Assembly (NCBI RefSeq): GCF_010365305.1
Contig: NZ_CP048279.1
Span: forward strand, 2,356,001-2,420,000
Length of the DNA: 64,000 nucleotides
Reading direction: 5' to 3'
Source of the DNA: Staphylococcus sp. MI 10-1553
Lineage (GTDB): Bacteria; Bacillota; Bacilli; Staphylococcales; Staphylococcaceae
The notes under the pieces are model-generated. The model was given only the letters and a program-made list of their open reading frames with translations, was not told where the DNA came from and did no database searches. A program made the position numbers and the translations under genes. This document shows positions 8,231 through 16,597 of this stretch, piece after piece (position 1 is the stretch's first letter; every line of letters starts with the position of its first letter).

Positions 8231-9748
8231 CTATTTGTCAATCAAACCTTGTTTCTCAAGATATTCTTTCGCGACTTCATACGGATCTTCATCTTTTTCA
8301 GCAACACGATAATTCATTTCTTGCATTTCTTCATCAGAGATTTTACCTTCTAATTGATTTAATGCTTTCTCAACACCTGGGTGCGCTTCAATAAATGATT
8401 TTTTAAACAGTGGTGCACCTTGATACGGTGGGAATACTTTACGGTCATCATCAAGCACGACCATATCATATTGTTTTAATTCTGCATCTGTCGAATATGC
8501 ATCAATTAAATTAATATCGCCACTTTCAACGGCTTGATAACGCAATTTAGGCTCCATCTTTTTCACATTTTGGAAGTTTAAATCATATGCTTTTTGAATC
8601 GCAGGATAACCATCTTCACGGTCATTAAATTCAAGTGTGAAACCTGGTTTAATCTCGCTTTCAACTTTTTTCAAGTCGCTAATCGTTTTAATATTGTGTT
8701 CTTCCGCAAAGTCACGCTTCACTGCTAATGCATAAGTATTGTTGTATTGCATTGGCTTCAACAACGTCATATCAAATTTGTTTTCCAAGCTTGTATTCGC
8801 TTGTTCATATACTTCTTTTTCGTCTTTAGATTTCGGTGATTCTTTCGTCAACTCACCTAATACCGTACCTGTAAATTCCAAGTAACCATCAATATCGTCT
8901 GATTTTAATGCATTAAATAAAAATGTTGTTTTACCCATGCCGTCTTTCACTGACACAGTGTAATCTGTTTCGTCTTCAATTAAAATCTTGTACATATTTG
9001 TGATGATTGAAGGCTCTGTCCCTAACTTCCCTGCAATCGTAATACGTTCATTTTGACTAGAGAAGAGCGGTGCAACAGTAACCATCAACATGAGTAGTAA
9101 AATGATACCCAGTGTCGTTAACATTTTACGGTAAGAAATATGGCTTAAAATTCTTAAAATCACGTCGAATAAAATGGCTAATACTGCCGCTGGAATCGCA
9201 CCAATTAAAATTAATGACGTATTGTTACGGTCGATACCTAATAAAATTAAGTCACCTAAACCACCTGCACCGATTAATGCTGCTAATGTAGCCGTACCGA
9301 TAATGAGAACCATGGCTGTACGAATCCCTGCCATCATAACGGGCATCGCTAACGGTAATTCAACTTTAGTTAAACGACGCAACGGCTTCATACCAATCCC
9401 TTTAGCTGCTTCTACTAACGAACTGTCTACACCTGTGATTCCCGTATATGTATTACGTAAAATCGGCAATAGTGCATAAACAACGAGAGCGATGACAGCC
9501 GGTACCGTGCCAATACCAAATAGTGGAATCATGAGACCGAGCAACGCAAGTGATGGTATAGTTTGTAAGACCGCTGCAATGTTAATCACAACTTCAGATA
9601 TTTTTTTCGTCTTCGTTAATAGTATGCCTAGTGGTACACCAATTAACACCGCAATCAGCAATGCAATGAACGACAGCTGAATATGTTCAAGTAAGGCAGC
9701 AAGTAATTCACCTTTTCGGCTATTCAATGTCTCTAAAAATGTGTTCAT
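8231..9748 (-). CDS. opuFB: Osmoprotectant ABC transporter permease fused to substrate-binding domain (OpuF type)
   Basis: A 505-residue fusion. Residues 1 to about 210 form an OpuBB/ProW-type permease with five to six helices and the ABC-contact loop EAAKGIGMKPLRRLTKVELPLAMPV. Residues from about 230 form an OpuAC-type glycine-betaine/choline-binding domain (TIAGKLGTEPSI, FTGTVLGEL, LIDAYSTDAEL). Fusing the binding domain to the permease defines OpuF-type importers, which take up compatible solutes such as glycine betaine during osmotic stress. It overlaps the upstream ATPase gene by 4 bases (ATGA). Substrate specificity is inferred from family. The symbol follows the Bacillus OpuF naming and could be listed as opuBB elsewhere. 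Confidence 0.85.
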   Translation of the reverse strand: MNTFLETLNSRKGELLAALLEHIQLSFIALLIAVLIGVPLGILLTKTKKISEVVINIAAVLQTIPSLALLGLMIPLFGIGTVPAVIALVVYALLPILRNTYTGITGVDSSLVEAAKGIGMKPLRRLTKVELPLAMPVMMAGIRTAMVLIIGTATLAALIGAGGLGDLILLGIDRNNTSLILIGAIPAAVLAILFDVILRILSHISYRKMLTTLGIILLLMLMVTVAPLFSSQNERITIAGKLGTEPSIITNMYKILIEDETDYTVSVKDGMGKTTFLFNALKSDDIDGYLEFTGTVLGELTKESPKSKDEKEVYEQANTSLENKFDMTLLKPMQYNNTYALAVKRDFAEEHNIKTISDLKKVESEIKPGFTLEFNDREDGYPAIQKAYDLNFQNVKKMEPKLRYQAVESGDINLIDAYSTDAELKQYDMVVLDDDRKVFPPYQGAPLFKKSFIEAHPGVEKALNQLEGKISDEEMQEMNYRVAEKDEDPYEVAKEYLEKQGLIDK

Positions 9749-10704
9749 GGTGTCTCACCTGCCTGATTTTTTGATAAAAAGCTAAAGATGTCTTGGCGTG
9801 ATAAAGACCACTGCTCACCTTCAACTGGTACAATGACCGCTTCATGCTGTACCAGTTCATCATAAACATCACTCACTGTTTGATCTGCATGGACGACAGG
9901 ATATTGACTCAATTGTACCTCTGTCGCTTTTTCACCTGCAAGTTCTACAACTTTACCGAGTGAGAAATGATTCAGTACAACGCTCGTCAAGTCACCTAAA
10001 AATTGGCAAACGAAATCATTTTTGGGTGATTTAATAAAGTCATTCGGTGTGCCAATTTGTTCCACATGACCATGATTCAATAAACAAATACGGTCTCCCA
10101 ATTTGAACGCTTCTTCGATATCATGTGTCACAAATACAATCGTTTTCTTAATTTGATTTTGCAATTTTAATAAGTCATCTTGCAATTTTTCTCGTGTAAT
10201 CGGGTCTAATGCGCTAAACGGTTCGTCCATTAAAATGACTGGAGGATCGACTGCAAGTGCACGAACTACACCGACACGTTGACGTTGACCTCCTGATAAT
10301 TCTTCAGGTTTTCGGTTTCTAAACTGTTCTGGATCGAGCTCAACCATCGATAAAAGTTCATCGACATGTGCATCAATCTTTTCTTTTGACCAACCTTTCA
10401 TCAGCGGCACTTGTGCGATATTATCACGGATGGTCATATGCGGAAATAAAGCAATTTGTTGTAACACGTAACCCATATCCCAACGCATTTCGTATACCGA
10501 ATAATCACTAATCGGGCGGTCTTTAAAATAGATATAACCTTCAGATAATGGTATTAAGCGATTGATCATTTTCATCGTTGTCGTTTTACCTGAGCCAGAC
10601 GGACCAATCAAGACGAAAAATTCACCTTCATTAATTTCCATATCCACTTGATTGACGACAACTCGGTCATTATAACGCTTAGAAACATTGCTAAATTTTA
10701 TCAT
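9745..10704 (-). CDS. opuFA: Osmoprotectant ABC transporter ATP-binding protein
   Basis: A 319-residue ABC ATPase. Walker A is GPSGSGKT (34-41), the signature ELSGGQRQRVG near residue 143, Walker B VILMDEPFSALDP and the switch histidine in FVTHDIEEAFKLGD. After about residue 245 a CBS-like segment (VVHADQTVSDVYDELVQHEA) follows, the ionic-strength or nucleotide sensor seen in OpuA/OpuC ATPases; only one such motif is evident. It energises uptake with the fused permease/binding protein encoded by the next gene. The pair looks like a two-gene operon read on the minus strand. Confidence 0.9.
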   Translation of the reverse strand: MIKFSNVSKRYNDRVVVNQVDMEINEGEFFVLIGPSGSGKTTTMKMINRLIPLSEGYIYFKDRPISDYSVYEMRWDMGYVLQQIALFPHMTIRDNIAQVPLMKGWSKEKIDAHVDELLSMVELDPEQFRNRKPEELSGGQRQRVGVVRALAVDPPVILMDEPFSALDPITREKLQDDLLKLQNQIKKTIVFVTHDIEEAFKLGDRICLLNHGHVEQIGTPNDFIKSPKNDFVCQFLGDLTSVVLNHFSLGKVVELAGEKATEVQLSQYPVVHADQTVSDVYDELVQHEAVIVPVEGEQWSLSRQDIFSFLSKNQAGETP

Positions 10705-11436
10705 ACAATCCCTCTATCTTTTCGTTTTCATTTCGTTTATTTCGATACATTTTCAATTACCCTAAACAAATAGGCAATATACTCATTAAAGCACAATTTA
10801 TTGCAAAAATAACTTGATTTGCACTTGAAAATTTTAAAACGGAGATGGGACACAAAAATTTTTGATGCTATTGATGTAGCATTTTTGTTTAACTTGAACT
10901 CTCCCTACGATTTGTGTTTTTGATTGCCCTCATGGCTGCCCTTTTCTAGGGGCTGACTCTCCAACTCAATTCGGCTTGATTGAAGCATACATGAGATGGA
11001 AGCCGAATTGGATTTTAGGCGCAATACAGAAATCTCATCTGCAACAAAGATTTCGTAGTACTGCCCCCGCAAGGCTGACTAGACTTCTCAAAAGCATCCG
11101 TATTGAGAAATCAGACAGCTACTGCAATAAACAGTAATCACTATCAAAGTGACTAGATGTGATGTGGATTTTCACTTTCCCCTCAGGAGTGTCAGCCTTC
11201 TGGGCAATCTTACATCCAATTTAGTGAAACTGAGGGCAAGTTGATAAAATCAAGAAAACAATAGCATCGATTTTTTGTATCCCATTCACTCTCATTTTCG
11301 GACTGCTTTAAAATCATTAATGAATCATAAATCTATGAATGAATGGATTGAGGCTGGGAAAACTCTTAATGCCCCAGCCCCCATGTCAACCTCTATTTGT
11401 AACTCTATCCTAATCAATAAACAATCGTTCATTTGC
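10705..11436. other. Long intergenic region holding a structured repeat element
   Basis: About 730 bases without a gene. The left 140 bases should contain the importer promoter. The rest is the repeat element listed separately. A further hairpin, GGCTGGG (11352-11358) with CCCAGCC (11373-11379), lies between the element and the recQ terminator. Confidence 0.6.
10842..11293. repeat. Repeat element with imperfect terminal inverted repeats, copy A
   Basis: The left end reads GATGGGACACAAAAATTTTT then GATGCTATTG (10844-10873), and the right end reads on the minus strand ATGGGATACAAAAAATC then GATGCTATTG (11259-11285), so the two ends are imperfect inverted repeats of about 27 bases. The core at 10946-11125 is the same sequence as 16265-16445 in the opposite orientation. 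The core contains a perfect stem AATTCGGCTT/AAGCCGAATT and a second stem TTCTCAA/TTGAGAA. There is no open reading frame of note, so it resembles a small non-coding dispersed element rather than an insertion sequence. Confidence 0.65.
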
Positions 11437-11466
11437 AAAAAAGGAGCTAGGACTTCCCCCAGCTCC
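11437..11466 (-). terminator. Terminator of the recQ transcript
   Basis: On the minus strand GGAGCTGGGGG and then CCTAGCTCC form a hairpin (GGAGCT 11466-11461 with AGCTCC 11448-11443) followed by TTTTTTGC. It starts 10 bases after the recQ stop. Confidence 0.85.
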
Positions 11467-11476
11467 ATCTGATGTT

Positions 11477-13258
11477 TTACGAACTATGCATTTTATATTC
11501 TTGAATGGCTTCTAAAAATTCAGGACAATAGTGCTTCAGTTTATAACTGCCCACACCATCAATCTGAATCATTTCTTGCTTTGTGACAGGCTTTCTTTTC
11601 GCAAAAGCTTCTAACGTATAGTCTGTGAAAATATTCGTCGGTGGCATGTTTAAACGTTCGCTCATTTCACGTCTGACTTCGACAAGCTTCTCAAACAACT
11701 TGCGGTCGACCCCTTCTACAGTATTAATATGCACTGTTTCTTTCGACTTACGTTTGAACGGCGTCGTATACACTTGCATATCTTCACTCAACAACTTTTC
11801 TACTGATGCATCACACATGAGTATTTCGTCATGTTCGTTGAGGAAGCCTTTAAAGCGTAGTTCATCGATTAAATGATGCAACTCGCCAGTCGTATAATCT
11901 TTCATCAAGCCATACGTCGAGAGATTTTCATAGCCTTGATGACGAATGTAGTCCGAAACCTCGCCACGCAAAACTTGAATGACAGTTTGATAGCCTTCTT
12001 GTTGACGTAGTCGCGCGACACCGCTAATAATCATTTTTGCTTCTTTCGTCATATTGTACGTTTTATTTTTATCGATACAGTTACTACATTGCTCACATTC
12101 TTCAAGTTTTTCATTTGGCTCAAAATAATGCACTAATGTCGCTTCAAGGCATTTCGTCGTCTTTGTATATTGAATCATTTTCGTCAATTTTTCACCCATG
12201 CGTTCCTTGTAATCATCGTCCGCTTTCGAGGCGCCGATAAAATACTGATGTAAACCAATATCTCGATCACTGTACAATAAAATGCAATCACTATCTAATC
12301 CATCTCGACCTGCACGTCCTGCTTCTTGGTAATACGATTCCAAATCACCCGGCATATTGTAATGAATGACATAGCGGACATTTGATTTATCAATCCCCAT
12401 ACCGAATGCGTTGGTCGCGACGACTACGCGAGTACGGTCATATAAAAAGTCATTCTGGGCTTCATCTCTTTGTTTTGCTGTCATTCCTGCATGATAGTAT
12501 GATACAGGGACATCTGCGTCTTCTAACGCTTCGTACAAGGCTTCTACTTGTTTACGTGTCGAACAATAAACAATCCCCGCCTTCTGACTATGTTTTTGAA
12601 TGTAATCCAATACAAATTTTTGACGTTGATACGTCCCATTCACTTGAAACTTCAAATTACGACGGCGAATACTTGTTTTGACTAGATGTTGACGCGAAAT
12701 CATCAACCGTTCCATAATATCTTGTTGCACTTCTGTCGTCGCTGTTGCTGTCAATGCAACAATTGAAAACTGTTGTGGCATGGTCAATACTCTTTGAATC
12801 ACCGCTTGATAACTCGGTCGAAAATCGTGTCCCCATTTTGATATACAGTGTGCTTCGTCAAATGCGACGAGTGAAATATCGACACGTCGCAGCAGCATTT
12901 CAAAATAAGTTTGTTCAAAACGTTCCGGTGCGATGTATAAAAATTTCAACTCACCATTGACCAATTGCGTTTCTATCTCTTTTTGCGCTTGCGTACTTAA
13001 ACTACTATTCAAATAAGCCGCAGATATTCCCATTGCGGTCAATTGGTCCACTTGGTTTTTCATTAACGAAATTAAAGGACTAATGACAATGGTCGTTCCT
13101 TTAAACATCAATCCTGGCACTTGGTAACATAATGATTTACCCCCACCTGTTGGTAAAACCCCTAACGTATGATGATGATTCAATACGCGTTCAATAATCT
13201 CTTTTTGACCAGGACGAAAAGATTTGTATCCAAAATAATGCGACAATGTTTGCTCCAT
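11477..13258 (-). CDS. recQ: ATP-dependent DNA helicase RecQ
   Basis: A 593-residue superfamily 2 3'-5' DNA helicase used in recombination repair. Domains in order are helicase lobe 1 with Walker A PTGGGKS (36-42) and DEAH with the RecQ loop FDEAHCISKWGHDFRPSY (about 133-150), lobe 2 with TNAFGMGIDKSNVR and QEAGRAGRDG, a zinc-binding RQC segment with cysteines in CLEATLVHYF and CEQCSNC, and a C-terminal HRDC domain from about residue 515. Full-length RecQ architecture is present. It is 9 bases downstream of the ABC-F gene and probably cotranscribed; staphylococcal genomes often carry a second RecQ-family gene elsewhere. Confidence 0.93.
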   Translation of the reverse strand: MEQTLSHYFGYKSFRPGQKEIIERVLNHHHTLGVLPTGGGKSLCYQVPGLMFKGTTIVISPLISLMKNQVDQLTAMGISAAYLNSSLSTQAQKEIETQLVNGELKFLYIAPERFEQTYFEMLLRRVDISLVAFDEAHCISKWGHDFRPSYQAVIQRVLTMPQQFSIVALTATATTEVQQDIMERLMISRQHLVKTSIRRRNLKFQVNGTYQRQKFVLDYIQKHSQKAGIVYCSTRKQVEALYEALEDADVPVSYYHAGMTAKQRDEAQNDFLYDRTRVVVATNAFGMGIDKSNVRYVIHYNMPGDLESYYQEAGRAGRDGLDSDCILLYSDRDIGLHQYFIGASKADDDYKERMGEKLTKMIQYTKTTKCLEATLVHYFEPNEKLEECEQCSNCIDKNKTYNMTKEAKMIISGVARLRQQEGYQTVIQVLRGEVSDYIRHQGYENLSTYGLMKDYTTGELHHLIDELRFKGFLNEHDEILMCDASVEKLLSEDMQVYTTPFKRKSKETVHINTVEGVDRKLFEKLVEVRREMSERLNMPPTNIFTDYTLEAFAKRKPVTKQEMIQIDGVGSYKLKHYCPEFLEAIQEYKMHSS

Positions 13259-13267
13259 GCTATCCCT

Positions 13268-15145
13268 CTATTGTTCTAATATTTCTTCTAGTTCACTCCA
13301 CCGCGTCATGTCGGTATCATATTGAGCTTCGAGCGTTTCTTTTTCTTCATTTAATGCTTTGATTTTGGCATAATCTGCGTTCGCTTCGATCATTTCGGCG
13401 TCAATTTCAGTTAAACGTGACTCTTTTTCCTCGATGCGCACTAATAACATGTCATATTCTCGTTTTTCGTTGTATGATAATCCTTTTTTCTTTTTCGGTT
13501 GTACTGTCGGGTGCTGCTTCACGGATTCTACTTTAGTTGTTGCTTGTTCAAGTTGCTTTTGATATGCTAAATAATCTTCAAACTGCCCTAAAATCATGTC
13601 AATTTGACCGTCATGAATATACCAATAACAATCCACGACTTTATCTAAAAAGTAACGGTCATGGCTCACAGTAATGACGGTACCACCAAATGTTTGAATA
13701 TAGTCTTCCAAAATCGTTAACGTTTCTGTATCCAAATCATTTGTCGGTTCGTCTAACAACAACACATTCGGCTGATGCACTAACAACTTCAATAAATACA
13801 AACGCTTTTGTTCGCCACCTGAGAGTTTATACACTTTCTTCCCATGCGTCACACTCGGGAATAAAAAGCGTTCCAACAATTGCGTGATTGAAACGGTCGT
13901 CCCATCTTTTTGACGTGCCAACTCACTTTCTTCACGCAAGAAATCAATGACACGAACATCACGATTCAATCGTTCATCCGTTTGTTTAAAGTAAGCCACT
14001 TTTACCGTTTGACCTACTTTTAATACACCTTCAAACTGCTGGTCTTCACCTGCTAAAATGTTCAGCATCGTCGTTTTACCGACACCGTTTGGACCCACAA
14101 TACCGATTTGAACGCCTTTTTGAATCAATGTGGATACATTTTCAAATAATGTACGACCATCAATGCGTTTCGCCACATTTTCAAGTTCAAAGACTTGTTT
14201 GCCTAATCGCGAATAAGCAAGATTCAATGACCCCTTCTCTTGCACTTGATGTGATTGTACTTGTTCCTTCAAATCATGAAAACGATCTTGCCTTGCTTGT
14301 TGCTTGGTTGTTCGCGCTTTAACACCGGCACGCATCCACGCTAACTCTTGTTTAAAAAGTGCACGTTGCTTCGTTTGTTGACGCGCCTCGATTTCTTCAC
14401 GCTCTGCTCGCATAGCAATATAAGCTTCATAGTTACCCGGATATGTATCTAACTTGCCATTCCGCAATTCTACAATGCGCGTCGCCACTTCATTTAAAAA
14501 GTAACGGTCATGCGTCACAAAGACGACTGTTTTCGGGTAAGACTTTACAAATTGAATCAACCAATGAATCGATTCGAAATCTAAATGGTTCGTCGGTTCG
14601 TCTAATAATAATAAATCTGGTTTTTCAATCAAAGTACGCGCTAAAACCACACGCTTTTGTTGGCCACCTGAGAGTTCATTCATTCGGCGTGTCGTATCAT
14701 GGATGCCGAGTTTCGATAAAATCGTTTTAATTTCAGCACTATAATCCCAAGCACTGTAAGCATCCATATCGGCTTGTGCAGCCATCATTGCATCAAACGT
14801 TTTGTCAGTCTGTTGTTCTGCGTATTGTGCAGTGGCTTCTTCATAACGTTTAATGACTTGTAACTCTTTAGAATCCGCACTATAAACCGCTTCATAAACC
14901 GTTAACGTTGGATCTAAGTTATGGTTTTGTGCCGCATAACGAATTTGATATTGTTTAGGATGCGATTGAACGGCATCAAAATCTTCATCCATACCTGCTA
15001 TGACTTTGAGCAATGAACTTTTCCCCGTTCCATTAATGCCGACTAATCCGATTCGCTCTTGATTGGAAATGGATAACTGTAAATCATCAAAAATGACTTT
15101 ATCCGCATAAGATTTGTTGAGGTGTTCAATTTTATACGCTTCCAC
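13268..15145 (-). CDS. ABC-F family ATP-binding protein (Uup/YfmM-like)
   Basis: A soluble 625-residue protein with two ABC domains and no membrane segments. The first Walker A is GINGTGKSS (36-44) with LSGGQQKRVVLAR; the second is GPNGVGKTT (about 352) with LSGGEQKRLYLLK and LLLDEPTNDLDTET. The linker at about 245-320 is rich in charged and aromatic residues (the P-site tRNA interaction motif region), and residues from about 545 form a coiled coil like that of Uup. ABC-F proteins of this kind act on ribosomes and translation. Antibiotic-resistance ABC-Fs are related, but the Uup-like C-terminus points to a housekeeping type. Confidence 0.88.
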   Translation of the reverse strand: MEAYKIEHLNKSYADKVIFDDLQLSISNQERIGLVGINGTGKSSLLKVIAGMDEDFDAVQSHPKQYQIRYAAQNHNLDPTLTVYEAVYSADSKELQVIKRYEEATAQYAEQQTDKTFDAMMAAQADMDAYSAWDYSAEIKTILSKLGIHDTTRRMNELSGGQQKRVVLARTLIEKPDLLLLDEPTNHLDFESIHWLIQFVKSYPKTVVFVTHDRYFLNEVATRIVELRNGKLDTYPGNYEAYIAMRAEREEIEARQQTKQRALFKQELAWMRAGVKARTTKQQARQDRFHDLKEQVQSHQVQEKGSLNLAYSRLGKQVFELENVAKRIDGRTLFENVSTLIQKGVQIGIVGPNGVGKTTMLNILAGEDQQFEGVLKVGQTVKVAYFKQTDERLNRDVRVIDFLREESELARQKDGTTVSITQLLERFLFPSVTHGKKVYKLSGGEQKRLYLLKLLVHQPNVLLLDEPTNDLDTETLTILEDYIQTFGGTVITVSHDRYFLDKVVDCYWYIHDGQIDMILGQFEDYLAYQKQLEQATTKVESVKQHPTVQPKKKKGLSYNEKREYDMLLVRIEEKESRLTEIDAEMIEANADYAKIKALNEEKETLEAQYDTDMTRWSELEEILEQ

Positions 15146-15256
15146 AACACATACACCCTTTTTCTTATAGATTTACTCGCATTTATCTGTTAACCTTAAA
15201 TCAGTTCTATATATTATACACTTTTTTGGGAACAAATGATACAAGGAGCTATTTCA

Positions 15257-16072
15257 ATGTTGGATTATATTTCAAACATGCCCCCATTTTTACAAGCATT
15301 ATTTGCAGGTATCATCACGTGGTTATTAACCGCATTAGGGGCTGCAACCGTATTTGTATTTAAAAGTGTCAACGAAAAAGTGTTGAATTCGATGCAAGGC
15401 TTTGCAGCTGGTATTATGATCGCTGCGAGCTTTTGGTCATTACTCCAACCGGCCATTGAAAGCAGTTCGGACAGTGCTGTACCGTGGCTCCCTGCCGCAA
15501 TTGGCTTTTTACTCGGTGGGGTTTTCATCCGTTCTTTAGACTATGTCATTCCACATATGCATCGAAACGCAACAGATGAATCACAACATCAAGAAGGTGT
15601 TGAGACGAGTCTAAATAAAAACACACTTTTATTACTTGCGATTACATTGCATAACATTCCTGAAGGGCTCGCAATCGGGGTTGCCTTTGGTGGTATTGCG
15701 ACAGGAAATGAACACGCCACTTTGTTAGGGGCGCTCGGACTTGCGATTGGTATTGGGATTCAAAACATTCCTGAAGGAGCTGCATTATCATTACCGATAC
15801 ATGCTTCAGGACAGTCCAAATGGAAAGCCTTCAACTATGGACAAGCTTCAGCACTTGTAGAACCTGTTTTTGCTACAGTGGGTGCAGCTGCTGTGTTGAT
15901 CGTTACACCGATACTGCCTTACGCACTTGCTTTTGCTGCAGGAGCAATGATTTTCGTAGTCGTTGAAGAATTAATTCCCGATTCACAAGCCGGTAAAAAC
16001 ACCGATCTTGCGACACTGAGCTTGATGGTTGGCTTTACCATTATGATGATACTTGATGTTGCTTTAGGGTAG
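15257..16072 (+). CDS. ZIP family divalent metal transporter
   Basis: A 271-residue membrane protein of the ZIP (ZupT/GufA) family with about eight helices. The metal-binding helix IV motif LHNIPEGLAIGVAFGG and helix V motif QNIPEGAALS are both present, and a histidine-containing loop (IPHMHRN, DESQHQEG) joins helices III and IV. It is expected to import zinc or other divalent metals, although some bacterial members work in both directions. The start is the ATG at 15257, 9 bases after AAGGAG (15243-15248). It is divergent from the ABC-F gene and ends at a clear terminator. Confidence 0.88.
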   Translation: MLDYISNMPPFLQALFAGIITWLLTALGAATVFVFKSVNEKVLNSMQGFAAGIMIAASFWSLLQPAIESSSDSAVPWLPAAIGFLLGGVFIRSLDYVIPHMHRNATDESQHQEGVETSLNKNTLLLLAITLHNIPEGLAIGVAFGGIATGNEHATLLGALGLAIGIGIQNIPEGAALSLPIHASGQSKWKAFNYGQASALVEPVFATVGAAAVLIVTPILPYALAFAAGAMIFVVVEELIPDSQAGKNTDLATLSLMVGFTIMMILDVALG

Positions 16073-16078
16073 AAAAAA

Positions 16079-16116
16079 ACCGTTCAATGTGATTAAACAC
16101 TGAGCGGTTTTTTGTT
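16079..16116 (+). terminator. Terminator after the ZIP transporter gene
   Basis: CCGTTCAATGT pairs with ACACTGAGCGG and is followed by TTTTTTGTT, starting a few bases after the stop codon. The A-tract on the other side is not needed because ltaS has its own terminator. Confidence 0.85.
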
Positions 16117-16549
16117 AGTGTATCAATATAAAATTTCACCATGTATAGGATATACCTTTTCATAATACTTGCAACTTTTGGTTTTCTCACTTAATTCTCT
16201 CTTCAACTGATAAATCAAAGGCTTAAATGCGATTTCTGATATTTAAAAGGAACTACTATTTATCGCAGTAGCTGTCTGACTTCTCAATACGTAGGCTTTT
16301 GAGAAGTCTAGTCAGCCTTGCGGGAGGGCAGTACTACGAAAGCTTTTTGACACATGAGATTTCTGTACTGCTCCCAAAATCCAATTCGGCTCCCACCTAG
16401 TGTACCTTTCAATCAAGCCGAATTGAGTTGAGGCAAGTCCCCTAGAACGCGACCCATGATTGCAATTGTGAAATTCAAAATAATTACCAATAAGGGCATC
16501 TTTACTAAATTATCGTATTTAATCGAATCAAAAATTTTATACCCCGTCA
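16117..16549. other. Intergenic region between the ZIP gene and ltaS
   Basis: About 430 bases without a credible gene. The first 140 bases are AT-rich with nothing recognisable. The remainder is mostly the second copy of the dispersed repeat. Confidence 0.5.
16265..16465 (-). repeat. Dispersed structured repeat, copy B (inverted relative to copy A)
   Basis: Read on the minus strand, 16445-16265 matches 10946-11125 along its whole length with roughly four of five bases equal by eye. The best conserved blocks are AACTCAATTCGGCTTGATTG, AGCCGAATTGGATTTT and GCAAGGCTGACTAGACTTCT. Both stems are kept; at the end of the second stem copy B has a C-G pair where copy A has a mismatch. The outer terminal repeats of copy A are not seen here, so copy B is either the minimal element or a truncated copy. 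Confidence 0.7.
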
Positions 16550-16585
16550 TAAAAAAAGGGAAATGCACTGATATGTACACTTCCC
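16548..16585 (-). terminator. Terminator of ltaS
   Basis: On the minus strand GGGAAGTG and CATTTCCC form a hairpin followed by TTTTTTTATG. It begins about 13 bases after the ltaS stop codon. Confidence 0.85.
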
Positions 16586-16597
16586 TGTCACAACATT

